This document shows, in pieces, positions 23,331 to 35,264 of a DNA stretch of 64,000 nt. The DNA comes from Euonymus europaeus. Its lineage: Eukaryota; Streptophyta; Magnoliopsida; Celastrales; Celastraceae. Position numbers and translations under genes: made by a program. Each line of letters begins with the position of its first letter. The stretch's first letter is position 1. Below the pieces are notes generated by a model. The model made no database searches and was not told where the DNA came from. It saw nothing but the letters and a program-made list of their open reading frames with translations. Location: assembly GCA_963580455.1 (NCBI GenBank), contig OY756962.1:27603001-27667000 (forward strand), read 5' to 3'.

Positions 23331-25924
23331 GGTAGGTCTCGTTTCACCTAGTTAGCCGCGAATTGTGGTTTCTTTACGTAAACGGTTTTATGAATATCCG
23401 TTGATTCCGAGTTCTGAATTCGGTGATTTTTAGCTTGATTTCACACTAATTTTCGAGCTCTACAATCCTAGCATTTCGGATTTTAATTTCAGAACTCGTG
23501 GCTTGTAGGTCTCGTTTCACCTAGTTAGCCGCGAAATGTGGTTTCTTTACGTAAACGCTTTTATGAATATTCGTTGACTCCGAGTTCTGAATTCGGTGAT
23601 TTTTAGCTTGATTTCACACTACTTTTTGAGCTCTACAATCCTGGTGTTTCGGATTTTTATTTGAGAACTCGTGGCTAGTAGGTCTCGTTTCACCTACTTA
23701 GCCGCGAAATGTGGTTTCTTTACGTAAACGGTTTTATGAATATCCGTTGATTCCGAGTTCTGAATTCTGTGATTTTTAGCTTGATTTCGCACTACTTTTC
23801 GAGCTCTACAATCCTAGCGTTTCGGATTTTGATTTCAGAACTCGTGGTAAGTAGGTCTCGTTTCACCTAGTTAGCCGCGAAATGTGGTTTCTTTACGTAA
23901 ACGGTTTTATGAATATCCGTTGACTCCGAGTTCTGAATTCGGTGATTTTTTGCTTGATTTCACACTAATTTTCGAGCTCTACAATCCTAGCTTTTCGGAT
24001 TTCGATTTCAGAACTCGTGGCTAGTAGGTCTCGTTTCACCTAGTTAGCCGCGAAATGTGGTTTCTTTACGTAAACGGTTTTATGAATATCCGTTGACTCC
24101 GAGTTCTGAATTCGGTGATTTTTTGCTTGATTTCACACTAATTTTCGAGCTCTACAATCCTAGCGCTTCGGATTTTGATTTCAGAACTCGTGGCTTGTAG
24201 GTCTCGTTCCACCTAGTTAGCCGGAAATGTGGTTTCTTTACGTAAACGGTTTTATGAATATCCGTTGACTCCGAGTTCTGAATTCGGTGATTTTTAGCTT
24301 GATTTCACACTAATTTTCGAGCTCTTCAATCCTGCGTTTTCGGATTTCGATTTCAGAACTCGTGGCTAGTAGGTCTCGTTTCACCTAGTTAGCCGCGAAA
24401 TTTGGTTTCTTTACGTAAACGGTTTTATGAATATCCGTTAACTCCGAGTTCTGAATTCGGTAATTTTTAGCTTGATTTCACACTACTTTTCGAGCTCTAC
24501 AATCCTGGTTTTTCGGATTTCGATTTCAGAACTCGTGGCTAGTAGGTCTCGTTTCACCTTGTTAGCCGCGAAATGTGGTTTCTTTACGTAAACGGTTTTA
24601 TGAATATCCGTTGACTCCGAGTTCTGAATTCGGTGATTTTTAGCTTGATTTCACACTACTTTTTGAGGTCTACAATCCTGGTGTTTCGGATTTTGATTTG
24701 AGAACTCGTGGCTAGTAGGTCTCGTTTCACCTAGTTTGCCACGAAATGTGGGTTCTTTACGTAAACGGTTTTATGAATATCCGTTGATTCCGAATTCTGA
24801 ATTCTGTGATTTTTAGCTTGATTTCACACTACTTTTCGAGCTCTACAATCCTAGTGTTTCGGATTTTGATTTCAGAACTCGTGGCTAGTAGGTCTCGTTT
24901 CACCTAGTTAGCCGCGAAATGTGGTTTCTTTACGTAAACGGTTTTATGAATATCCGTTGACTCCGAGTTCTGAATTCGGTGATTTTTTGCTTGATTTCAC
25001 ACTAATTTTCGAGCTCTACAATCCTAGCGTTTTGGATTTCGATTTCAGAACTCGTGGCTAGTAGGTCTCGTTTCACCTAGTTAGCCGCGAAATGTGGTTT
25101 CTTTACGTAAACGGTTTTATGAATATCCGTTGACTCCGAGTTCTGAATTCGGTGATTTTTAGCTTGATTTCACACTACTTTTCGAGCTCTACAATCCTAG
25201 CGTTTCGGATTTTGATTTCAGAACTCGTGGCTTGTAGGTCTCGTTCCACCTAGTTAGCCGCGAAATGTGGTTTCTTTACGTAAACGGTTTTATGAATATC
25301 CGTTGACTCCGAGTTCTGAATTCGGTGATTTTTTGCTTGATTTCACACTAATTTTCGAGCTCTACAATCCTAGAGTTTCGGATTTCGATTTCAGAACTCG
25401 TGGCTAGTAGATCTCGTTTCACCTAGTTAGCCGCGAAATGTGGTTTCTTTACGTAAACGGTTTTATGAATATCCGTTGACTCCGAGTTCTGAATTCGGTG
25501 ATTTTTAGCTTGATTTCACACTACTTTTCGAGCTCTACAATCCTGGTGTTTCGGATTTTGATTTGAGAACTCGTGGCTAGTAGGTCTCGTTTCACCTAGT
25601 TAGCCGCGAAATGTGGTTTCTTTACGTAAACGGTTTTATGAATATCGGTTGATTCCGAGTTCTGAATTCGGTGATTTTTAGCTTGATTTCACACTACTTT
25701 TCGAGCTCTACAATCCTGGGTTTCCGGATTTCGATTTCAGAACTCGTGGCTAGTAGGTCTCGTTTCACCTAGTTAGCCGCGAAATGTGGTTTCTTTACGT
25801 AAACGGTTTTATGAATATCCGTTGACTCCGAGTTCTGAATTCGGTGATTTTTAGCTTGATTTCACACTACTTTTTGAGCTCTACAATCCTGGAGTTTCGG
25901 ATTTTGATTTGGGAACTCGTGGCT
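23331..25924. repeat. HOR D copy 1 (2594 bp, 15 monomers)
   Basis: The longest HOR D unit. It carries the GCCGGAAATG 172-bp monomer at 24196 and about five monomers (24.4-25.7 kb) absent from copy 2, including AATTTGGTTTC (about 24399) and the GTGGGTTCTTTACG variant near 24748. Confidence 0.8.
24196..24367. repeat. 172-bp monomer with GCCGGAAATG
   Basis: One base is missing at GCCGCGAAATG, which reads GCCGGAAATG, removing one CpG. The same deletion recurs in monomers starting at 26790 and 28173, at the same place in each HOR D unit, so it is a heritable HOR marker and not a sequencing error. Confidence 0.85.
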
Positions 25925-27307
25925 GGTAGGTCTCGTTTCACCTAGTTAGCCGCGAATTGTGGTTTCTTTACGTAAACGGTTTTATGAATATCCGTTGATT
26001 CCGAGTTCTGAATTCGGTGATTTTTAGCTTGATTTCACACTAATTTTCGAGCTCTACAATCCTAGAATTTCGGATTTTGATTTCAGAACTCGTGCCTTGT
26101 AGGTCTCGTTTCACCTAGTTAGCCGCGAAATGTGGTTTCTTTACGTAAACGGTTTTATGAATATTCGTTGACTCCGAGTTCTGAATTCGGTGATTTTTAG
26201 CTTGATTTCACACTACTTTTTGAGCTCTACAATCCTGGTGTTTCGGATTTTTATTTGAGAACTCGTGGCTAGTAGGTCTCGTTTCACCTAGTTAGCCGCG
26301 AAATGTGGTTTCTTTACGTAAACGGTTTTATGAATATCCGTTGATTCCGAGTTCTGAATTCTGTGATTTTTAGCTTGATTTCGCACTACTTTTCGAGCTC
26401 TACAATCCTAGCGTTTCGGATTTTGATTTCAGAACTCGTGGCTAGTAGGTCTCGTTTCACCTAGTTAGCCGCGAAATGTGGTTTCTTTACGTAAACGGTT
26501 TTATGAATATCCGTTGACTCCGAGTTCTGAATTCGGTGATTTTTTGCTTGATTTCACACTAATTTTCGAGCTCTACAATCCTAGCTTTTCGGATTTCGAT
26601 TTCAGAACACGTGGCTAGTAGGTCTCGTTTCACCTAGTTAGCCGCGAAATGTGGTTTCTTTACGTAAACGGTTTTATGAATATCCGTTGACTCCGAGTTC
26701 TGAATTCGGTGATTTTTTGCTTGATTTCAAACTAATTTTCGAGCTCTACAATCCTAGCGCTTCGGATTTTGATTTCAGAACTCGTGGCTTGTAGGTCTCG
26801 TTCCACCTAGTTAGCCGGAAATGTGGTTTCTTTACGTAAACGGTTTTATGAATATCCGTTGACTCCGAGTTCTGAATTCGGTGATTTTTAGCTTGATTTC
26901 ACACTACTTTTCGAGCTCTACAATCCTGGGTTTCCGGATTTCGATTTCAGAACTCGTGGCTAGTAGGTCTCGTTTCACCTAGTTAGCCGCGAAATGTGGT
27001 TTCTTTACGTAAACGGTTTTATGAATATCGGTTGATTCCGAGTTCTGAATTCGGTGATTTTTAGCTTGATTTCACACTACTTTTCGAGCTCTACAATCCT
27101 GGGTTTCCGGATTTCGATTTCAGAACTCGTGGCTAGTAGGTCTCGTTTCACCTAGTTAGCCGCGAAATGTGGTTTCTTTACGTAAACGGTTTTATGAATA
27201 TCCGTTGACTCCGAGTTCTGAATTCGGTGATTTTTAGCTTGATTTCACACTACTTTTTGAGCTCTACAATCCTGGAGTTTCGGATTTTGATTTGGGAACT
27301 CGTGGCT
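25925..27307. repeat. HOR D copy 2 (1383 bp, 8 monomers)
   Basis: It repeats the head of copy 1 to the GCCGGAAATG monomer (26790) and then passes directly to the ATCGGTTGATTCC/GGGTTTCCGG section, skipping about seven monomers. This is the pattern of an in-register internal deletion or unequal exchange. Confidence 0.8.
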
Positions 27308-29209
27308 GGTAGGTCTCGTTTCACCTAGTTAGCCGCGAATTGTGGTTTCTTTACGTAAACGGTTTTATGAATATCCGTTGATTCCGAGTTCTGAATTCGG
27401 TGATTTTTAGCTTGATTTCACACTAATTTTCGAGCTCTACAATCCTAGCATTTCGGATTTTGATTTCAGAACTCGTGGCTTGTAGGTCCCGTTTCACCTA
27501 GTTAGCCGCGAAATGTGGTTTCTTTACGTAAACGGTTTTATGAATATTCGTTGACTCCGAGTTCTGAATTCGGTGATTTTTAGCTTGATTTCACACTACT
27601 TTTTGAGCTCTACAATCCTGGTGTTTCGGATTTTTATTTGAGAACTCGTGGCTAGTAGGTCTCGTTTCACCTAGTTAGCCGCGAAATGTGGTTTCTTTAC
27701 GTAAACGGTTTTATGAATATCCGTTGATTCCGAGTTCTGAATTCTGTGATTTTTAGCTTGATTTCGCACTACTTTTCGAGCTCTACAATCCTAGCGTTTC
27801 GGATTTTGATTTCAGAACTCGTGGCTAGTAGGTCTCGTTTCACCTAGTTAGCCGCGAAATGTGGTTTCTTTACGTAAACGGTTTTATGAATATCCGTTGA
27901 CTCCGAGTTCTGAATTCGGTGATTTTTTGCTTGATTTCACACTAATTTTCGAGCTCTACAATCCTAGCTTTTCGGATTTCGATTTCAGAACTCGTGGCTA
28001 GTAGGTCTCGTTTCACCTAGTTAGCCGCGAAATGTGGTTTCTTTACGTAAACGGTTTTATGAATATCCGTTGACTCCGAGTTCTGAATTCGGTGATTTTT
28101 TGCTTGATTTGACACTAATTTTCGAGCTCTACAATCCTAGCGCTTCGGATTTTGATTTCAGAACTCGTGGCTTGTAGGTCTCGTTCCACCTAGTTAGCCG
28201 GAAATGTGGTTTCTTTACGTAAACGGTTTTATGAATATCCGTTGACTCCGAGTTCTGAATTCGGTGATTTTTAGCTTGATTTCACACTAATTTTCGAGCT
28301 CTACAATCCTGCGTTTTCGGATTTCGATTTCAGAACTCGTGGCTAGTAGGTCTCGTTTCACCTAGTTAGCCGCGAAATGTGGTTTCTTTACGTAAACAGT
28401 TTTATGAATATCCGTTGACTCCGAGTTCTGAATTCGGTGATTTTTAGCTTGATTTCACACTACTTTTCGAGCTCTACAATCCTAGCGTTTCGGATTTTGA
28501 TTTCAGAACTCGTGGCTTGTAGGTCTCGTTCCACCTAGTTAGCCGCGAAATGTGGTTTCTTTACGTAAACGGTTTTATGAATATCCGTTGACTCCGAGTT
28601 CTGAATTCGGTGATTTTTTGCTTGATTTCACACTAATTTTCGAGCTCTACAATCCTAGAGTTTCGGATTTTGATTTCAGAACTCGTGGCTAGTAGGTCTC
28701 GTTTCACCTAGTTAGCCGCGAAATGTGGTTTCTTTACGTAAACGGTTTTATGAATATCCGTTGACTCCGAGTTCTGAATTCGGTGATTTTTAGCTTGATT
28801 TCACACTACTTTTCGAGCTCTACAATCCTGGTGTTTCGGATTTTGATTTGAGAACTCGTGGCTAGTAGGTCTCGTTTCACCTAGTTAGCCGCGAAATGTG
28901 GTTTCTTTACGTAAACGGTTTTATGAATATCGGTTGATTCCGAGTTCTGAATTCGGTGATTTTTAGCTTGAATTCACACTACTTTTCGAGCTCTACAATC
29001 CTGGGTTTCCGGATTTCGATTTCAGAACTCGTGGCTAGTAGGTCTCGTTTCACCTAGTTAGCCGCGAAATGTGGTTTCTTTACGTAAACGGTTTTATGAA
29101 TATCCGTTGACTCCGAGTTCTGAATTCGGTGATTTTTAGCTTGATTTCACACTACTTTTTGAGCTCTACAATCCTGGTGTTTCGGATTTTGATTTGGGAA
29201 CTCGTGGCT
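27308..29209. repeat. HOR D copy 3 (1902 bp, 11 monomers)
   Basis: It has the same head as copies 1 and 2 including the 172-bp monomer (28173), then monomers shared with copy 1 (CCTGCGTTTTCGG, GTTCC, CCTAGAG) before the next marker at 29210. A 2-monomer repeat of the marker pair follows (29210-29555 and 29556-29901). Confidence 0.8.
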
Positions 29210-30247
29210 GGTAGGTCTCGTTTCACCTAGTTAGCCGCGAATTGTGGTTTCTTTACGTAAACGGTTTTATGAATATCCGTTGATTCCGAGTTCTGAATTC
29301 GGTGATTTTTAGCTTGATTTCACACTAATTTTCGAGCTCTACAATCCTAGCATTTCGGATTTTGATTTCAGAACTCGTGGCTTGTAGGTCTCGTTTCACC
29401 TAGTTAGCCGCGAAATGTGGTTTCTTTACGTAAACGGTTTTATGAATATTCGTTGACTCCGAGTTCTGAATTCGGTGATTTTTAGCTTGATTTCACACTA
29501 CTTTTTGAGCTCTACAATCCTGGTGTTTCGGATTTTGATTTGGGAACTCGTGGCTGGTAGGTCTCGTTTCACCTAGTTAGCCGCGAATTGTGGTTTCTTT
29601 ACGTAAACGGTTTTATGAATATCCGTTGATTCCGAGTTCTGAATTCGGTGATTTTTAGCTTGATTTCACACTAATTTTCGAGCTCTACAATCCTAGCATT
29701 TCGGATTTTGATTTCAGAACTCGTGGCTTGTAGGTCTCGTTTCACCTAGTTAGCCGCGAAATGTGGTTTCTTTACGTAAACGGTTTTATGAATATTCGTT
29801 GACTCCGAGTTCTGAATTCGGTGATTTTTAGCTTGATTTCACACTACTTTTTGAGCTCTACAATCCTGGTGTTTCGGATTTTTATTTGAGAACTCGTGGC
29901 TTGTAGGTCTCGTTTCACCTAGTTAGCCGCGAAATGTGGTTTCTTTACGTAAACGGTTTTATGAATATCCGTTGACTCCGAGTTCTGAATTCGGTGATTT
30001 TTTGCTTGATTTCACACTAATTTTCGAGCTCTACAATCCTAGCATTTCGGATTTCGATTACAGAACTCGTGGCTAGTAGGTCTCGTTTCACCTAGTTAGC
30101 CGCGAAATGTGGTTTCTTTACCAAAACGGTTTTATGAATATCCGTTGACTCCGAGTTCTGAATTCGGTGATTTTTAGCTTGATTTCACACTACTTTTTGA
30201 GCTCTACAATCCTGGTGTTTCGGATTTCGATTTCAGAACTCGTGGCT

Positions 30248-31631
30248 AGTAGGTCTCGTTTCACCTAGTTAGCCGCGAAATGTGGTTTCTTTACGTAAAC
30301 GGTTTTATGAATATCCGTTAACTCCGAGTTCTGAATTCGGTGATTTTTAGCTTTATTTCACACTACTTTTCGAGCTCTACAATCCTTGGTTTTCGGATTT
30401 CGATTTCAGAACTCGTGGCTAGTAGGTCTCGTTTCACCTAGTTAGCCGCGAAATGTGGTTTCTTTACGTAAACCGTTTTATGAATATCCGTTGACTCCGA
30501 GTTCTGAATTTGGTGATTTTTAGCTTGATTTCACACTACTTTTAGAGCTCTACAATCCTGGGTTTTCGGATTTTGATTTCAGAACTCGTGGCTAGTAGGT
30601 CTCGTTTCACCTAGTTAGCCGCGAAATGTGGTTTCTTTACGTAAACGGTTTTATGAATATCCGTTGACTCCGAGTTCTGAATTCGGTGATTTTTAGATTT
30701 ATTTCACACTACTTTTCGAGCTCTACAATCCTGCCGTTTCGGATTTGGATTTCAGAACTCGTGGCTAGTAGGTCTCGATTCACCTATTTAGCCGCGAAAT
30801 GTGGTTTCTTTACGTAAACGGTTTTATGAATATCCGTTGACTCCGAGTTCTGAATTCGGTGATTTTTAGCTTGAATTCACACTACTTTTCGAGCTCTACA
30901 ATCCTGGAATTTCGGATTTTGATTTCAGAACTCGTGGCCTGTAGGTCTCGTTCCACCTAGTTAGCCGCGAAATGTGGTTTCTTTACGTAAACGGTTTTAT
31001 GAATATCCGTTGACTCCGAGTTCTGAATTCGGTGATTTTTAGCTTGATTTCACACTACTTTTCGAGCTCTACCATCCTGGTCTTTCGGATTTTGATTTGG
31101 GAACTCGTGGCTAGTAGGTCTCGTTCCATCTAGTTAGCCGCGAAATGTGGTTTCTTTACGTAAACGGTTTTATTAATATCCGTTGAGTCCGAGTTCTGAA
31201 TTCGGTAATTTTTAGCTTGATTTCACACTACTTTTCGAGCTCTACTATCCTAGCATTTCGGATTTTGATTTCATAACTCGTGGCTTGTATGTCTCGTTTC
31301 ACCTAGTTAGCCGCGAAATGTGGTTTCTTTACGTAAACGGTTTTATGAAAATCCGTTGACTCCGAGTTCTGAATTCGGTGATTTTTAGCTTGATTTCACA
31401 CTAATTTTCGAGCTCTACAATCCTAGTGTTTCGGATTTTGATTTCAGAGCTCGTGGCTAGTAGGTCTCGATTCACCTAGTTAGCCGCGAAATGTGGTTTC
31501 TTTACGTAAATGATTTTATGAATATCCGTTGACTCCGAGTTCTGAATTCGGTGATTTTTAGCTTGATTTCACACTACTTTTCGAGCTCTACAATCCTGGG
31601 TTTTCGGATTTTGATTTTAGAACTCGTGGCT
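30248..31631. repeat. Block E, first 8-monomer segment (1384 bp)
   Basis: It is flanked on the left by a TTTACCAAAACGG monomer (30075) with no counterpart before the second copy. Differences from the second copy are point changes, such as CCTTGGTTTTCGG against CCTGGGTTTTCGG and TATTAATATCC against TATGAATATCC. Confidence 0.83.
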
Positions 31632-33880
31632 AGTAGGTCTCGTTTCACCTAGTTAGCCGCGAAATGTGGTTTCTTTACCAAAACGGTTTTATGAATATCC
31701 GTTGACTCCGAGTTCTGAATTCGGTGATTTTTAGCTTGATTTCACACTACTTTTTGAGCTCTACAATCCTGGTGTTTCGGATTTTGATTTGAGAACTCGT
31801 GCCTAGTAGGTCTCGTTTCACCTAGTTAGCCGCGAAATGTGGTTTCTTTACGTAAACGGTTTTATGAATATCCGTTGATTCCGTGTTCTGAATTCTGTGA
31901 TTTTTAGCTTGATTTCACACTACTTTTCGAGCTCTACAATCCTAGCGTTTCGAATTTTGATTTCAGAACTCGTGGCATGTAGGTCTCGTTTCACCTAGTT
32001 AGCCGCGAAATGTGGTTTCTTTACGTAAACGGTTTTATGAATATCCGTTGACTCCGAGTTCTGAATTCGGTGATTTTTTGCTTGATTTCACACTAATTTT
32101 CGAGCTCTACAATCCTAGCATTTCGGATTTCGATTACAGAACTCGTGGCTAGTAGGTCTCGTTTCACCTAGTTAGCCGCGAAATGTGGTTTCTTTACGTA
32201 AACGGTTTTTTAAATATCCGTTGACTCCGAGTTCTGAATTCGGTGATTTTTAGCTTGATTTCACACTACTTTTCGAGCTCTACAATCATGGTGTTTCGGA
32301 TTTTGATTTTAGAACTCGTGGCTAGTAGGTCTCGTTTCACCTAGTTAGCCGCGAAATGTGGTTTCTTTACGTAAACGGTTTTATGAATATCCGTTGACTC
32401 CGAGTTCTGAATTCGGTGATTTTTAGCTTGATTTCACACTACTTTTCGAGCTCTACAATCCTGGGTTTTCGGATTTTGATTTTAGAACTCGTGGCTAGTA
32501 GGTCTCGTTTCACCTAGTTAGCCGCGAAATGTGGTTTCTTTACGTAAACGGTTTTATAAATATCCGTTGACTCCGAGTTCTGAATTCGGTGATTTTTAGC
32601 TTGATTTCACACTACTTTTCGAGCTCTACAATCATGGTGTTTCGGATTTTGATTTTAGAACTCGTGGCTAGTAGGTCTCGTTTCACCTAGTTAGCCGCGA
32701 AATGTGGTTTCTTTACGTAAACGGTTTTATAAATATCCGTTGACTCCGAGTTCTGAATTCGGTGATTTTTAGCTTGATTTCACACTACTTTTCGAGCTCT
32801 ACAATCATGGTGTTTCGGATTTTGATTTTAGAACTCGTGGCTAGTAGGTCTCGTTTCACCTAGTTAGCCGCGAAATGTGGTTTCTTTACGTAAACGGTTT
32901 TATGAATATCCGTTGATTCCGAGTTCTGAATTCGGTGATTTTTAGCTTGATTTCACACTACTTTTCGAGCTCTACAATCCTGGGTTTTCGGATTTTGATT
33001 TTAGAACTCGTGGCTAGTAGGTCTCGTTTCACCTAGTTAGCCGCGAAATGTGGTTTCTTTACCAAAACGGTTTTATGAATATCCGTTGACTCCGAGTTCT
33101 GAATTCGGTGATTTTTAGCCTGATTTCACACTACTTTTTGAGCTCTACAATCCTGGTGTTTCGGATTTTGATTTGAGAACTCGTGCCTACTAGGTCTCGT
33201 TTCACCTAGTTAGCCGCGAAATGTGGTTTTTTTACGTAAACGGTTTTATGAATATCCGTTGATTCCGTGTTCTGAATTCTGTGATTTTTAGCTTGATTTC
33301 ACACTACTTTTCGAGCTCTACAATCCTAGCGTTTCGGATTTTGATTTCAGAACTCGTGGCATGTAGGTCTCGTTTCACCTAGTTAGCCGCGAAATGTGGT
33401 TTCTTTACGTAAACGGTTTTATGAATATCCGTTGACTCCGAGTTCTGAATTCGGTGATTTTTTGCTTGATTTCACACTAATTTTCGAGCTCTACAATCCT
33501 AGCATTTCGGATTTCGATTACAGAACTCGTGGCTAGTAGGTCTCGTTTCACCTAGTTAGCCGCGAAATGTGGTTTCTTTACGTAAACGGTTTTATGAATA
33601 TCCGTTGACTCCGAGTTCTGAATTCGGTGATTTTTAGCTTGATTTCACACTACTTTTCGAGCTCTACAATCCTAGCATTTCGGATTTTGATTTCAGAACT
33701 CGTGGCTTGTAGGTCTCGTTCCACCTAGTTAGCCGCGAAATGTGGTTTCTTTACGTAAACGGTTTTATGAATATTCGTTGACTCCGAGTTCTGAATTCGG
33801 TGAGTTTTAGCTAGATTTCACACTAATTTTCGAGCTCTACAATCCTGGGTTTTCGGATTTCGATTTCAGAACTCGTGGCT
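31632..33880. repeat. 13-monomer spacer segment in block E (2249 bp)
   Basis: It opens with TTTACCAAAACGG (31677), which recurs at 33061, 1384 bp (8 monomers) later. Between these are three close ATCATGGTGTTTCGG monomers alternating with CCTGGGTTTTCGG, GATTTTAGAACTC copies. The GATTTGAGAACTCGTGCC / CCGTGTTCTG / GGCATGTAGG / GATTACAGAAC series follows each TTTACC monomer, so this segment contains its own 8-monomer duplication. Confidence 0.75.
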
Positions 33881-35264
33881 AGTAGGTCTCGTTTCACCTA
33901 GTTAGCCGCGAAATGTGGTTTCTTTACGTAAACGGTTTTATGAATATCCGTTAACTCCGAGTTCTGAATTCGGTGATTTTTAGCTTGATTTCACACTTCT
34001 TTTCGAGCTCTACAATCCTGGGTTTTCGGATTTCGATTTCAGAACTCGTGGCTAGTAGGTCTCGTTTCACCTAGTTAGCCGCGAAATGTGTTTTCTTTAC
34101 GTAAACCGTTTTATGAATATCCGTTGACTCCGAGTTCTGAATTTGGTGATTTTTAGCTTGATTTCACACTACTTTTAGAGCTCTACAATCCTGGGTTTTC
34201 GGATTTTGATTTCAGAACTCGTGGCTAGTAGGTCTCGTTTCACCTAGTTAGCCGCGAAATGTGGTTTCTTTACGTAAACGGTTTTATGAATATCCGTTGA
34301 CTCCGAGTTCTGAATTCGGTGATTTTTAGATTTATTTCACACTACTTTTCGAGCTCTACAATCCTGCCGTTTCGGATTTGGATTTCAGAACTCGTGGCTA
34401 GTAGGTCTCGATTCACCTATTTAGCCGCGAAATGTGGTTTCTTTACGTAAACGGTTTTATGAATATCCGTTGACTCCGAGTTCTGAATTCGGTGATTTTT
34501 AGCTTGAATTCACACTACTTTTCGAGCTCTACAATCCTGGAATTTCGGATTTTGATTTCAGAACTCGTGGCCTGTAGGTCTCGTTCCACCTAGTTAGCCG
34601 CGAAATGTGGTTTCTTTACGTAAACGGTTTTATGAATATCCGTTGACTCCGAGTTCTGAATTCGGTGATTTTTAGCTTGATTTCACACTACTTTTCGAGC
34701 TCTACCATCCTGGTCTTTCGGATTTTGATTTGGGAACTCGTGGCTAGTAGGTCTCGTTCCATCTAGTTAGCCGCGAAATGTGGTTTCTTTACGTAAACAG
34801 TTTTATGAATATCCGTTGAGTCCGAGTTCTGAATTAGGTAATTTTTAGCTTGATTTCACACTACTTTTCGAGCTCTACTATCCTAGCATTTCGGATTTTG
34901 ATTTCATAACTCGTGGCTTGTATGTCTCGTTTCACCTAGTTAGCCGCGAAATGTGGTTTCTTTACGTAAACGGTTTTATGAAAATCCGTTGACTCCGAGT
35001 TCTGAATTCGGTGATTTTTAGCTTGATTTCACACTAATTTTCGAGGTCTACAATCCTGGTGTTTCGGATTTTGATTTCAGAGCTCGTGGCTAGTAGGTCT
35101 CAATTCACCTAGTTAGCCGCGAAATGTGGTTTCTTTACGTAAATGATTTTATGAATATTCGTTGACTCCGAGTTCTGAATTCGGTGATTTTTAGCTTGAT
35201 TTCACACTACTTTTCGAGCTCTACAATCCTGGGTTTTCGAAATTCGATTTCAGAACTCGTGGCT
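33881..35264. repeat. Block E, second 8-monomer segment (1384 bp)
   Basis: Counterpart of 30248-31631, with private changes such as CACACTTCTTTTCG (about 33994), GTGTTTTCTTTACG (about 34088), GAATTAGGTAATT (about 34831) and GTCTCAATTCACC (about 35097). The shared series ends at the next monomer start, 35265. Confidence 0.83.

Larger units (their letters stand above)
22823..30247. repeat. HOR D sub-array
   Basis: The marker monomer has GGGAACTCGTGGCTGGTAGG at its left junction and GCGAATTGTGG for GCGAAATGTGG. It starts at 23331, 25925, 27308, 29210 and 29556, giving units of 2594 (15 x 173 - 1), 1383 (8 x 173 - 1), 1902 (11 x 173 - 1) and 346 bp (2 x 173). Each of the first three units contains one 172-bp monomer with GCCGGAAATG in place of GCCGCGAAATG. 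Other markers are CCTAGCGCTTCGG, GATTTCGCACTAC and CCTGGGTTTCCGG. Confidence 0.87.
30248..35264. repeat. Block E, an 8-monomer segment repeated at 3633-bp spacing
   Basis: Monomers 30248-31631 recur at 33881-35264, offset exactly 3633 bp (21 x 173). Shared rare variants are CCGTTAACTCC, AAACCGTTTTATG, CTTTTAGAGCTC, GATTTTTAGATTTATTTC with CCTGCCG, GTTCCATCTAG, CATAACTCGTGGC and AAATGATTTTATG. Between them lies a 13-monomer segment (31632-33880) with TTTACCAAAACGG monomers and a short run of ATCATGGTGTTTCGG monomers. Confidence 0.87.

Noticed and set aside
30076..33070. TTTACCAAAACGG monomers as traces of a short insertion
   Set aside because: The monomers keep 173-bp length, so this is a substitution cluster (CGT to CCA), not an insertion.
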